This document shows positions 31,725 to 40,364 of a DNA stretch of 64,000 nt, one piece after another. The DNA lies in contig CAWFUP010000004.1 in NCBI GenBank assembly GCA_963819075.1, positions 124,001 through 188,000 of the forward strand. The letters are read 5' to 3'. The number at the start of each line of letters is the position of its first letter. Within the stretch, counting starts at the first letter, position 1. The notes under the pieces were generated by a model. That model ran no database searches and was not told where the DNA came from. It worked only from the letters and a program-made list of their open reading frames with translations. Origin of the DNA: CAVQBJ01 sp963819075. GTDB taxonomy: Bacteria; Actinomycetota; Thermoleophilia; Solirubrobacterales; Solirubrobacteraceae. The position numbers and the translations under genes were made by a program.

Positions 31725-34334
31725 ATGTCACCGAACGCCTCCACGATCGCCCGTCGCGCCCTCCTCGCCCTACTCACGGCCGCAGCGCTCGCCGTCGCCG
31801 CCACTCCGGCGCAGGCGGGCCTCAGCACATGGACGCCGCTGATCGGGCTCAGCGATAACGGCGGGCCGTCGATCAGCAACCCCAGTTGGGTGCGCACCTT
31901 CGCGACCGGGACGCCGCCGACGACGATCTACGCCGGCACCGAGGGCGCCGGTGTTTGGAAGAGCGTCAACGACGGGCTGACATGGTCGCAGTACTCGAGC
32001 GGTCTGAACTCCGACTCGCTCGACGTCTATCAGCTGTTCACCGGGGGAGGCAACATCTTCGCCGCCACGTCGGGCGACCTATGGTCGGCACCCGATTCGA
32101 TCTCCCCGGGCGGGTCGTGGTCGCCGATCGCCCAGGGCGCCGAGACCGACCCGCAGAACCCGACGAAGCTGAACAACCCGGTTCAGGCCGTCATCTCAGT
32201 GACTGGCGCGATGCTCGCCGGCACCGTTTCGGAGGGCGTGTACCGCAGCACCGACGACGGCAAGACCTGGCAGCCCCCGGCCCCCAACAACGGCATGCCC
32301 GAGGATGGGCTCACGGTGTGGAGCTTCGCCAGCATCGGTCCGTTCGTTTGGGCGGCCACGTCGGACGGCATCTTCCGCTCGACCGACTCGGGCTCGACGT
32401 GGACGCTGTCCAGCGACGGGATCCCCGAGTCGGCGGTCACGCTCGGAATCGTCCAGGACAGCGGGAACCCGCTCATCTATTACGCCGAGACCGGCAGCGA
32501 CGGCCTCTATCGATCGATCGACGGTGGCACCACCTGGCAGTCGATCGACGGCGACGGAAGCAGCGAGCCGTTCGGCGGCGGCTCGACGCCGACGATCCAC
32601 GCAATCCAGGAGTTCAGCGGGCAGACCCAGACGCGCCTGTACGTCGCCACGAGCGACGGGCTGTGGATCGGCACGCTGTCGAACGTGTTCGTCAAGCCGG
32701 TCGGCCAGTCCGTGCAGGTGCCGGGAACCCCGGTCTGGCGTAACGTCACCAGCGCGGGCTTCAGCGTCAGCAACCCGATCATCTGGGGCCTCTCCACCTT
32801 CACGAACGTGCCCGGCACGCTGCTCGCCGGCACACAGAACGACGGTGGCTACTCGCTCACGTTCCAGCCTCCGGCCAACGACGGGGCACCGCAGGACCTG
32901 CCGAGCTGGCTCGCCGCCGGAATCCTCTCGCTCGACGTCGGGACCCAGCTCGTCGGCACGCAGGGGAACTGGACCGGCACGCCGACGATCGACTACTCCT
33001 ACCAGTGGCAGCGCTGCACCTCATCCTCGCCCGGCAGCTGCAGCGACATCAGCGGAGCGACCGATCAGGTCTACACGCTGGCGCCGAGCGACCAGGGCAA
33101 GTACATCCGCGAGGTCGTCACCGCCTCCAACGACTTCCCGAGCTTCCCCAAGGTTCCCTACACCGCGAGCTCGGTCGTAGCTGGCCCCGTCGGTGCGGCG
33201 CCGGGTCCGCTACCGGGCACGACCCAGCAGGACGCGCCGGAGATCAGCGATCCGTCGGGCGACATCGCGCTGCCCACCGAGGGCGACACGCTCGCGGCCC
33301 CGGCCGGACAGGCAGGCGGCAACGGAGGCTGGTACTTCAACCCGGCGGGCAACATCATCATCTACCAGTGGCTGCGGTGCGACGGCAACGGTGCCAACTG
33401 CGCCCCCATCGCCGGCGCGACGAACTCGATCTACACGCTCACCTCTGTCGACGACGCCAGCACGATCGAGGTGGAGGTCAGCGCCGAGAACCAGTTCGGC
33501 CAGAACGCCCCTCTCGTCTCCGGCGCGACCAACCCGATCATCCCGCTGCCGGCGATGGTCACGAGCCCGCCGACGCTCCGCGGCAAGGCGTATGTCGGCT
33601 CCACCCTCGTCGGGGGTGTCGGCACCTGGGCGAGCCCGGCGACGTACTGGACGCGCCAGTGGATGCAGTGCGAGCCGGACGGCAGCGGTTGCTCGCCGAT
33701 CGCCGGAGCGACGGGCCCCGAGTACACGATCCAGCCCGACGACTATGGCATGACGCTCGAGCTCGAGGTCACCGCCGACGTCAACCCGGCCGACCAGTTG
33801 CCGGACGCCGTCACCGTCGACTCCCCGCTCAGCGTCGTCGTCACCTACCCGCCCGGCGTGACACCCCCGCCACCGTCGACGCCGTCGAACCCTTCGACAC
33901 CATCCCAGCCGACCACCCCCGCCGGATCTGGCTCGGGCAGCCAGACACCGTCATCGCACCCCACGTCCCTCGCGCCCTCCCCCCACCTCGGCGCCGTCAA
34001 GCTCGCGGCCAACGGCCGGTCGCTCACCTTCACGCTCTCGGGCCCCGGCAGCGTCACGCTCGTCCTCCAGCGGGTCACCAAGGGCCACCGCCACGGGGGC
34101 GCGTGCCTGAAGGGTGCCGCCCACAAGAAGGCGAACCGCTGCACGCTCTTCGCGTTCGTGACCAGCGCCGTGCGCGGCGGCCTGCCGGCCGGCGGCGGCC
34201 GGATCGCCCTCCCGACGCGCGTGCACGGTCACCTCTTGCCGCCCGGCACCTACCGGATCGTCCTCACCCCCCGCGGCGCCGGGACGGGCGTCGGCAGCGC
34301 CAGCACGCTCACCCTCGTGCTCGCCCGCAGCTGA
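31725..34334 (+). CDS. Secreted beta-propeller (BNR-like) protein with Ig-like W-x-x-C repeats
   Basis: An 869-residue exported protein: a signal peptide (ARRALLALLTAAALAVAATPAQAG), then a propeller-like region (residues 30-390) with repeated sialidase/Ycf48-type blades such as TTIYAGTEGAGVWKSVNDGL and GIFRSTDSGSTW. Three Ig-like modules follow, each containing Y-x-W-x-x-C (YQWQRC near 427, YQWLRC near 548, RQWMQC near 645) and a YTL or YTI strand about 25 residues later. A Pro/Ser/Thr linker and a basic C-terminal domain (GHRHGGACLKGAAHKKANRC) end it. The modules resemble actinobacterial surface repeats; the protein probably binds or processes a polymer outside the cell. Confidence 0.75.
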   Translation: MSPNASTIARRALLALLTAAALAVAATPAQAGLSTWTPLIGLSDNGGPSISNPSWVRTFATGTPPTTIYAGTEGAGVWKSVNDGLTWSQYSSGLNSDSLDVYQLFTGGGNIFAATSGDLWSAPDSISPGGSWSPIAQGAETDPQNPTKLNNPVQAVISVTGAMLAGTVSEGVYRSTDDGKTWQPPAPNNGMPEDGLTVWSFASIGPFVWAATSDGIFRSTDSGSTWTLSSDGIPESAVTLGIVQDSGNPLIYYAETGSDGLYRSIDGGTTWQSIDGDGSSEPFGGGSTPTIHAIQEFSGQTQTRLYVATSDGLWIGTLSNVFVKPVGQSVQVPGTPVWRNVTSAGFSVSNPIIWGLSTFTNVPGTLLAGTQNDGGYSLTFQPPANDGAPQDLPSWLAAGILSLDVGTQLVGTQGNWTGTPTIDYSYQWQRCTSSSPGSCSDISGATDQVYTLAPSDQGKYIREVVTASNDFPSFPKVPYTASSVVAGPVGAAPGPLPGTTQQDAPEISDPSGDIALPTEGDTLAAPAGQAGGNGGWYFNPAGNIIIYQWLRCDGNGANCAPIAGATNSIYTLTSVDDASTIEVEVSAENQFGQNAPLVSGATNPIIPLPAMVTSPPTLRGKAYVGSTLVGGVGTWASPATYWTRQWMQCEPDGSGCSPIAGATGPEYTIQPDDYGMTLELEVTADVNPADQLPDAVTVDSPLSVVVTYPPGVTPPPPSTPSNPSTPSQPTTPAGSGSGSQTPSSHPTSLAPSPHLGAVKLAANGRSLTFTLSGPGSVTLVLQRVTKGHRHGGACLKGAAHKKANRCTLFAFVTSAVRGGLPAGGGRIALPTRVHGHLLPPGTYRIVLTPRGAGTGVGSASTLTLVLARS
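32925..33840 (+). repeat. Three Ig-like W-x-x-C modules
   Basis: Approximate boundaries. Each module carries a Trp three residues before a Cys, an I-x-G-A-T motif (ISGATDQ, IAGATNS, IAGATGP) and a YTL/YTI strand. Module lengths are about 90-110 residues with low identity, so they are ancient, not recent, duplications. Confidence 0.7.
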
Positions 34335-34337
34335 GCC

Positions 34338-34358
34338 GCTCGCCGAGCGCCGGCGAGC
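34338..34358 (+). terminator. Hairpin after the propeller gene
   Basis: GCTCGCCG-AGCGC-CGGCGAGC, a perfect eight-base stem with a five-base loop four bases past the stop. Confidence 0.6.
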
Positions 34359-34406
34359 CCGAGCCGCCGGGCAGCGCCGCCCGAGCCCTCGGATACCCTG
34401 GCGATC

Positions 34407-35027
34407 ATGCCGTCGGTCACCCGTAGGACGAGCTCGGGCCGTCTCCGTCGCGAGGCGGTCGAACAGCGCGTGTTCGACGCGGTCGAGCGTCTGCTCGCCG
34501 ACGGCGAGAGCTTCACATCGCTCGGCGTCCAGCGCATCGCCGACGAGGCCCAGATCGCCCGCTCGACGTTCTACGTGCACTTCCCGGACAAGTCGGCGCT
34601 GCTCATGCGCCTGACGGAGTCGGCCACCCGCGACATGTTCCCGCGACCGGAGGAATGGGTGAAGGGCGCCGACGCCGGCGGCGTGGAGGCGCTCACCCGC
34701 ACGACGGCGCGCATGCTCGGCCACTACCGCAGCCACGCGGATACGCTCGCCGCGCTCGCCGAGGTCGCCGCCTACGACAGCGAGGTGGCCGAGTTCTGGC
34801 GCGAGCGCGTCGACCGCTTCGCCGACGTGCTGCGCGAGCGCCTCGAGCGCGACCGCCGGGCCGGACGCGTGCCGCGCGACCTCGACTGCGACGTGACGGC
34901 GCGGCTGATCGCGTGGGGGGCCGAGCGAATCGTCTCCGAGCACATCGCCTCCGACGACGGCAGCGGGGACGCGCACCTCGCGGGGAGCTTGGCGCGGGCG
35001 ATGTGGGCCGCCATGCACGCCGCCTGA
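34407..35027 (+). CDS. TetR-family transcriptional regulator
   Basis: A 206-residue repressor: N-terminal HTH with VFDAVERLLADGESFTSLG, VQRIADEAQIARSTFYVHFP and DKSALLMRL, the TetR signature, followed by a helical ligand domain. It sits upstream of an SDR gene and fatty-acid oxidation genes, with palindromes before the SDR (35034-35051) and before fadA (36131-36147); these make it the likely local regulator. Its ligand may be an acyl-CoA or related lipid, but that is inference from position. Confidence 0.85.
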   Translation: MPSVTRRTSSGRLRREAVEQRVFDAVERLLADGESFTSLGVQRIADEAQIARSTFYVHFPDKSALLMRLTESATRDMFPRPEEWVKGADAGGVEALTRTTARMLGHYRSHADTLAALAEVAAYDSEVAEFWRERVDRFADVLRERLERDRRAGRVPRDLDCDVTARLIAWGAERIVSEHIASDDGSGDAHLAGSLARAMWAAMHAA

Positions 35028-35033
35028 CCGAGA

Positions 35034-35051
35034 ACTGGCCGTCTGGCCAGT
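35034..35051. promoter_or_regulatory. Palindrome between tetR and SDR, likely TetR operator
   Basis: ACTGGCC-GTCT-GGCCAGT, seven-base arms, followed 17 bases later by TATAGT (35069-35074), a -10-like hexamer. The palindrome would cover the -35 region of the SDR promoter. It could alternatively be the tetR terminator. Confidence 0.55.
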
Positions 35052-35166
35052 CGCCGACCCGAGAGCTGTATAGTCGCGGCGTCAGACACCGTGTCCGTGG
35101 CTCGAGCCCACCCGGGCGCAGGCTCACTCGGAGTCGGAGCGGTGACCCCGAGCATGAGGAGGAGCG

Positions 35167-36096
35167 GTGGCCAAACAGGCTCGTGTTCTTGCTGGTGAGA
35201 CGGCGGTGGTGACCGGCGGCGCCCGCGGCATCGGTCGCGCAACCGCCGCCGCGCTGCTTGCCGTCGGGATGAAGGTCGCCATCGGCGACATCGACGGCGA
35301 GCTCGCCGAGCAGACGGCGCGCGAGCTGTCGGCCCCGAACGCCTGGGGCGGGAACCTCGATGTCACCGACCGAGCCTCCTTCGAGACGTTCCTCGGCCGC
35401 GTCGAGGAGCACCTCGGTCCGATCGACGTGCTCGTCAACAACGCCGGGATCATGCCGCTCAGCCACTTCGTCGACGAGGACGACGACACAGCGAGGCGGA
35501 TCATCGACATCAACGTCCACGGGGTCATCCTCGGCACCAAGCTGGCGTTGGCGCGGATGCTGCCGCGCAACCACGGGCACATCGTCAACATCGCCTCCCA
35601 GGCCGGGAAGATCGGCACGCCCGGCGGCGCGACCTACTCGGCGAGCAAGCACGCGGTCATCGGCCTGACGGAAGCGGTGCGCGGCGAGATGCGCCTGATG
35701 GGCGCGAACATCGACCTCAGCTACGTGATGCCGTCGGTCGTCGCCACCGAGCTCGGTGGCGGTCTGCCGACGACGCGCGGCGTCAAGACGCTCGAACCGA
35801 CCGAGGTCGCCGACGCGATCGTCGAGGCGCTTCAGCACGGCACCGTCGACGTGTGGGTGCCCAAGTCGGTCAAGCCGCTGAACGCGGTGACCGGCCTGCT
35901 ACCCCGACGCGCCGCCGAGGGTGTGGCCCGGGCCATCAAGGCCGACCGCGTGCTCTTCGACCCCGACCGCGGCGCACGCGCCGGCTACGAGCTGCGGGCG
36001 TCGCACTCCGAGCCGGGCCTGCCACCGGCCGCGCAGGCACCGCAGCTGAAGCCCCCGCGCGCCGAGGCGGCCGAGGAGGTGCCCTCGGCGGGCTGA
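35167..36096 (+). CDS. Short-chain dehydrogenase/reductase (SDR)
   Basis: A 309-residue SDR: nucleotide motif TGGARGIG (16-23), NNAG in VLVNNAGIMPL, and the catalytic Tyr157/Lys161 in TYSASKHAV with Ser upstream (NIASQAGK). The C-terminal tail of about 50 residues (from RADRV-like KADRVLFDPDRG to the Ala-rich end) is longer than in classical 250-residue SDRs. It uses NAD(P) on an alcohol or ketone; the context suggests a lipid-derived substrate. The GTG at 35167 has AGGAGGAGC just before it. Confidence 0.9.
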   Translation: MAKQARVLAGETAVVTGGARGIGRATAAALLAVGMKVAIGDIDGELAEQTARELSAPNAWGGNLDVTDRASFETFLGRVEEHLGPIDVLVNNAGIMPLSHFVDEDDDTARRIIDINVHGVILGTKLALARMLPRNHGHIVNIASQAGKIGTPGGATYSASKHAVIGLTEAVRGEMRLMGANIDLSYVMPSVVATELGGGLPTTRGVKTLEPTEVADAIVEALQHGTVDVWVPKSVKPLNAVTGLLPRRAAEGVARAIKADRVLFDPDRGARAGYELRASHSEPGLPPAAQAPQLKPPRAEAAEEVPSAG

Positions 36097-36121
36097 GGGC
36101 GCACGCGCGTCCACACCTCGA

Positions 36122-36127
36122 TACACT
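36122..36127 (+). promoter_or_regulatory. Candidate -10 hexamer for fadA-fadB
   Basis: TACACT, four bases before the palindrome at 36131-36147, so a bound repressor would sit at the transcription start. No convincing -35. Confidence 0.4.
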
Positions 36128-36130
36128 GTG

Positions 36131-36147
36131 TCGGACAGTCTGTCCGA
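36131..36147. promoter_or_regulatory. 17-bp palindromic operator before fadA
   Basis: TCGGACAG-T-CTGTCCGA, a perfect inverted repeat with eight-base arms and one central base, 121 bases before the fadA ATG. The size and symmetry are typical of TetR-family sites. The TetR protein at 34407 is the nearest candidate. Confidence 0.7.
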
Positions 36148-36267
36148 TCGCGGCCCGAGCTACGGTGCTCCGCAGCGCCGGGAACGGCCGCCACATCGAC
36201 CAATCCCCTGTTCCCCGGGCTCGATCGACGCGCCGGGGCGACACCGACGAAGAGGAGTCCAAGGAGC

Positions 36268-37485
36268 ATGGCTACGACTGAGGCGCTCGTGTTCGACGCG
36301 ATTCGCACGCCGCGCGGCAAGGGCAAGCACAACGGGTCGCTGCATACGACCAAGCCGGTCGATCTCGTCGTCGGCCTGATGCACGAGATGCTCGTTCGCA
36401 ACGAAACCCTCGACCCGGCGCGCGTCGACGACGTCGTGCTCGGCTGCGTGACCCCCGTCGGCGACCAGGGCGCCGACATCGCCAAGACCGCCGCGATCAA
36501 GGCCGGGCTGCCCGACACCGTCGCCGGCGTGCAGCTCAACCGTTTCTGCGCCTCCGGCCTGGAGGCCGTCAACATCGCCGCCCAGAAGGTCGCCTCCGGC
36601 TGGGAGGACCTCGTCTTCGCCGGCGGCGTCGAGTCGATGTCGCGCGTGCCGATGGGCACCGACGGCGGCGCCTGGGCGATGGACCCCGAGACGGCGTACG
36701 ACACCTCCTTCGTGCCGCAGGGCATCAGCGCCGACCTCATCGCCACGATCGAGGAGTTCAGCCGCGAGGACGTCGACGCCTACGCCGCCCGCTCGCAGGA
36801 GCGCGCGGCCGCCGCCCGCGAGGAGGGACGCTTCGCCAAGTCGGTCGTCCCGGTCAAGGACATCAACGAGCACGTCGTGCTCGACAACGACGAGTTCATC
36901 CGCCCGGGCACGACCGTCGAGACGCTCGGCGGCCTGAAGCCCTCCTTCGAGGCGATGGGCGAGATGGGCGGCTTCGACGCCGTCGCGCTGCAGAAGTACC
37001 ACTGGGTCGAGAAGATCCACCACGTCCACACGCCGGGCAACTCCTCGGGCATCGTCGACGGCGCCTCGCTGCTGGCCATCGGCAACGCCGAGACGGGCGA
37101 CGAGCTCGGTCTGAAGCCGCGCGCGCGCATCCTCGCCACGGCCGTCTCCGGAGCCGACCCGACGATCATGCTCACCGGCCCGGCGCCGGCGAGCCGCAAG
37201 GCGCTCAAGAAAGCCGGCCTCACCGTCGAGGACCTCGACCTGGTCGAGATCAACGAGGCCTTCGCGGCCGTCGTGCTGCGGTTCGTCAAGGACATGGGCC
37301 TCGACCTGGACAAGGTCAACGTCAACGGCGGGGCGATCGCGATGGGCCACCCGCTCGGCGCGACCGGCGGGATGATCCTCGGAACGCTCATCGACGAGCT
37401 CGAGCGGCGCGACGGGCGCTACGGGCTCGCCACGCTTTGCGTCGGCGGTGGCATGGGAATCGCCACTGTCGTCGAGCGCCTGTAG
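36268..37485 (+). CDS. fadA: Acetyl-CoA C-acyltransferase (thiolase)
   Basis: A 405-residue thiolase. Active-site Cys94 is in LNRFCASGLEAVN, His361 in GGAIAMGHPLGATGG and Cys391 in TLCVGGGMG, giving the full Cys-His-Cys set of biosynthetic/degradative thiolases. It catalyses the last step of beta-oxidation, splitting 3-ketoacyl-CoA with CoA. It lies 92 bases before fadB in one transcription unit. AAGGAGC... precedes the ATG at a good distance. Confidence 0.93.
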   Translation: MATTEALVFDAIRTPRGKGKHNGSLHTTKPVDLVVGLMHEMLVRNETLDPARVDDVVLGCVTPVGDQGADIAKTAAIKAGLPDTVAGVQLNRFCASGLEAVNIAAQKVASGWEDLVFAGGVESMSRVPMGTDGGAWAMDPETAYDTSFVPQGISADLIATIEEFSREDVDAYAARSQERAAAAREEGRFAKSVVPVKDINEHVVLDNDEFIRPGTTVETLGGLKPSFEAMGEMGGFDAVALQKYHWVEKIHHVHTPGNSSGIVDGASLLAIGNAETGDELGLKPRARILATAVSGADPTIMLTGPAPASRKALKKAGLTVEDLDLVEINEAFAAVVLRFVKDMGLDLDKVNVNGGAIAMGHPLGATGGMILGTLIDELERRDGRYGLATLCVGGGMGIATVVERL

Positions 37486-37577
37486 ATCCGAACGGGGGCC
37501 CCGCCTCCAGCGGCCACATGACCGCCTCCGGCACCCCCGAACTTCCTCCACCCCTTTCCCTCAGGAGTCACCCAACG

Positions 37578-39776
37578 ATGAGCGAGCAGAGCACGATCCA
37601 GTGGGAGCGCGGCGACGATGGCATCGTCGTTCTCACCCTCGACGATCCCAACCAGTCGGCCAACACGATGAACGAGGCTTACGTCGCCTCGATGGGCGCC
37701 ACCGTCGACCGCCTCGAGGCCGAGCGCGACGACATCACCGGCGTCATCATCACCTCGGCCAAGAAGACATTCTTCGCCGGCGGCGACCTCAACGACCTAC
37801 GGCGCGCCGACAAGGCGCACAGCGAGGAGATCCTCGCCGGGCTGCGCACGATCAAGGGCCAGCTGCGCCGACTGGAGACGCTCGGCAAGCCGGTCGTCGC
37901 GGCCATCAACGGCGCGGCGCTCGGCGGCGGCCTGGAGATCGCGCTGGCCACCCATCATCGGATCGTCGTCGACGACCCGAAGATCGAGCTCGGCCAGCCC
38001 GAGGTGCAGCTCGGACTGCTGCCGGGAGCCGGCGGCGTCGTGCGCAGCGTGCGTAAGCTCGGGATCGTCAACGCGCTCATGCAGGTACTCATGCAGGGCA
38101 CGCGCCACCGTCCGGCCAAGGCGCTCGAGATCGGCCTCATCGACGAGCTCGCGGCCACGCCCGACGAGCTCATCCCGGCCGCGAAGGCCTGGATCGCCGC
38201 CAGGGCGGGCGGGGATCCAGTCGTCCAGCCGTGGGACGTCAAGGGCTACAAGATCCCCGGCGGCACCCCCTCCACGCCGGCCCTGGCCATGAACCTGCCG
38301 GCGTTCCCGGCCAACCTGCGCAAGCAGCTCAAGGGCGCCAACTACCCGGCCCCGCACCACATCATGGCCGCCGCCGTCGAGGGCGCCCAGGTCGACTTCG
38401 ACAGCGCGATCGAGATCGAGGGCCGCTACTTCGTCGACCTCGTCACCGGCCAGGTGGCCAAGAACATGATCCAGGCGTTCTTCTTCGACCTCCAGCGAGT
38501 CAGCGGCGACCGCGACCGTCCGGAGGGGCTGGAAACGTTCCAGGCCAGGAAGGTGGTGGTGCTCGGCGCCGGCATGATGGGCGCCGCGATCGCCTACGTG
38601 TGCGCCAAGGCGGGCATCGAGGTGGTGCTCAAGGACGTCTCCCAGGAGGCGGCCGACCGCGGCAAGGCCTACTCGCAGAGCCTGGTCGAGAAGGCGCTGG
38701 CCAAGGGCCGCACGACTGGGGAAAAGGGAGACGCCCTGCTCGCCCGGATCACGGCGACCGCCGATCCCGCCGCCGCGGACGGTGCGGACCTGGTCATCGA
38801 GGCCGTGTTCGAGGACCCGGCGGTCAAGGCGCAGGTGTTCGCCGAGATCGAGGCGCACCTGGCGCCCGACGCGCTGCTCGGCTCCAACACGAGCACGCTG
38901 CCGATCACCGGCCTCGCCGAGGGCGTCTCGCGGCCGACCGATTTCATCGGGCTGCACTTCTTCTCACCGGTGGACAAGATGCCCCTGCTGGAGATCATCA
39001 AGGGCGAGCAGACGAGCGAAGAGACGCTCTACCGCGCGCTCGATCTGGCTCGCCAAATCAAGAAGACCCCGATCGTGGTCAACGACAGCCGTGGCTTCTT
39101 CACCAGCCGCGTCATCGGGACGTTCATCAACGAGGGCATCGCGATGCTGACCGAGGGCGTCCCAGCGCCGTCGATCGAGCAGGCCTCATCGCAGGCCGGC
39201 TACCCGGCCCCGGTGCTGCAGCTCTCCGACGAGCTCAACCTAAAGCTGATGCGCAAGATCCGCGACGCGGCGAAGGCCGCCCAGGCCAGCGGGACCGGCT
39301 GGGACTCGCATCCGTCGGAGCGGGTTATCGAACGGATGCTCGACGAGTTCGATCGCCCCGGCAAGCTCGAGGGCAAGGGGTTCTACGAATACGCCGACGG
39401 CAAGCGCGCCGGACTGTGGAGCGGCCTGAACGACGCGTTCGGTCCGACCAACCTCGAGACCCCGTTCGAGGACCTCAAGGAGCGGATGCTGTTCATCGAG
39501 GCGATCGAGTCGGTCAAGTGCCTCGACGAGAAGGTGATCGAGTCGATCGCCGACGCCAACATCGGATCGATCTTCGGGATCGGCTACCCGGGCTGGACCG
39601 GCGGCGTGCTGCAGTACATCAACGGCTACGAGGGCGGCCTGCCCGGGTTCGTGGCGCGGGCGCGCGAGCTGGCCGAGACGTACGGCGAGCGCTTCACGCC
39701 GCCGGCGTCGCTCGTCGAGAAGGCCGAGCGCGGCGAGACCTACAACGACGAGCGCCCGCTCGTCGCCACGGCGTAA
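37578..39776 (+). CDS. fadB: Multifunctional enoyl-CoA hydratase / 3-hydroxyacyl-CoA dehydrogenase
   Basis: A 732-residue fusion. Residues 1-290 form the crotonase domain: oxyanion FAGGDLND, GAALGGGLEIALATHH with one catalytic Glu and GQPEVQLGLLPGAGG with the other. From about 320 comes the dehydrogenase: NAD motif VVVLGAGMMGAAIAYV, catalytic His in GLHFFSPVDKMPL, and IEAVFED. Together they do hydration and NAD-dependent oxidation in beta-oxidation. Residues 500-732 are the C-terminal helical domain. The ATG follows CAGGAGTCACCCAACG. Length fits FadB/FadJ (about 715). Confidence 0.93.
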   Translation: MSEQSTIQWERGDDGIVVLTLDDPNQSANTMNEAYVASMGATVDRLEAERDDITGVIITSAKKTFFAGGDLNDLRRADKAHSEEILAGLRTIKGQLRRLETLGKPVVAAINGAALGGGLEIALATHHRIVVDDPKIELGQPEVQLGLLPGAGGVVRSVRKLGIVNALMQVLMQGTRHRPAKALEIGLIDELAATPDELIPAAKAWIAARAGGDPVVQPWDVKGYKIPGGTPSTPALAMNLPAFPANLRKQLKGANYPAPHHIMAAAVEGAQVDFDSAIEIEGRYFVDLVTGQVAKNMIQAFFFDLQRVSGDRDRPEGLETFQARKVVVLGAGMMGAAIAYVCAKAGIEVVLKDVSQEAADRGKAYSQSLVEKALAKGRTTGEKGDALLARITATADPAAADGADLVIEAVFEDPAVKAQVFAEIEAHLAPDALLGSNTSTLPITGLAEGVSRPTDFIGLHFFSPVDKMPLLEIIKGEQTSEETLYRALDLARQIKKTPIVVNDSRGFFTSRVIGTFINEGIAMLTEGVPAPSIEQASSQAGYPAPVLQLSDELNLKLMRKIRDAAKAAQASGTGWDSHPSERVIERMLDEFDRPGKLEGKGFYEYADGKRAGLWSGLNDAFGPTNLETPFEDLKERMLFIEAIESVKCLDEKVIESIADANIGSIFGIGYPGWTGGVLQYINGYEGGLPGFVARARELAETYGERFTPPASLVEKAERGETYNDERPLVATA

Positions 39777-39802
39777 CGAGGGAGCGGTCAGGCGCGGCGT
39801 AC

Positions 39803-39828
39803 CCCCGGGGGCCGAGCGGCCCCCGGGG
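39803..39828. terminator. Strong bidirectional hairpin between fadB and small membrane gene
   Basis: CCCCGGGGGCC-gagc-GGCCCCCGGGG, an 11-base perfect stem with a four-base loop between two converging stops. One of the strongest terminator candidates in the window. Confidence 0.75.
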
Positions 39829-39837
39829 CGCCGTCCC

Positions 39838-40146
39838 TCAGTCGCGGTGCGCCGCGCGCTTCTGGCGCGCGCAGTATTCGGCGAAGTCACGCTCGAAGTC
39901 CGGCCAGGACACCGGGCCGCTCGGCGGGCTCGGCGTCGGGCGCGGGCGGCGGCTGCCGCCGTCGTCCTCGCCGTCGTCGTGCGGCGACTCGCCCGAGCCG
40001 CGACCGCGCCAGCGCAGGGCCACGATCGTGCCGATCACCGAGGCCCCCGCGACCCAGACGGCGGGAACCAGCCAGGCCACGACGCCGACGCCGTGGTGGG
40101 CGGCGGGCGCGAGTCCCAGGACGAAGGCCGAGATGAAAGGTGCCAT
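39838..40146 (-). CDS. Small membrane protein with two spans
   Basis: A 102-residue protein: spans PFISAFVLGLAPAAHHGVG and VVAWLVPAVWVAGASVIGTI, then a basic/acidic cytosolic tail (RWRGRGSGESPHDDGEDDGG) ending in SWPDFERDFAEYCARQKR. GGCAGGCGTC precedes the ATG. The tail with W-x-x-F-E-x-x-F-x-x-Y is distinctive and suggests a protein-binding helix. Not recognised. Confidence 0.6.
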   Translation of the reverse strand: MAPFISAFVLGLAPAAHHGVGVVAWLVPAVWVAGASVIGTIVALRWRGRGSGESPHDDGEDDGGSRRPRPTPSPPSGPVSWPDFERDFAEYCARQKRAAHRD

Positions 40147-40364
40147 GACGCCTGCCGCGAACGTTCCCGCGTGAGCTCCAGCCGTTCATCACCCGCTTGA
40201 GGTGAGTCTCACGATCGTACCGCTGCGGGCCAGGCGGCGGCGCTAGATCACCCGATCGGGGGGATGCATCGGTGAGCAGGGGAACGTAGCCTGAGAGCAT
40301 GACCGGGTGCGCCGCGATTGGCGCGTCCGGCGGTGATGAGCGTCCACGACAGGAAGGGTCAGTC

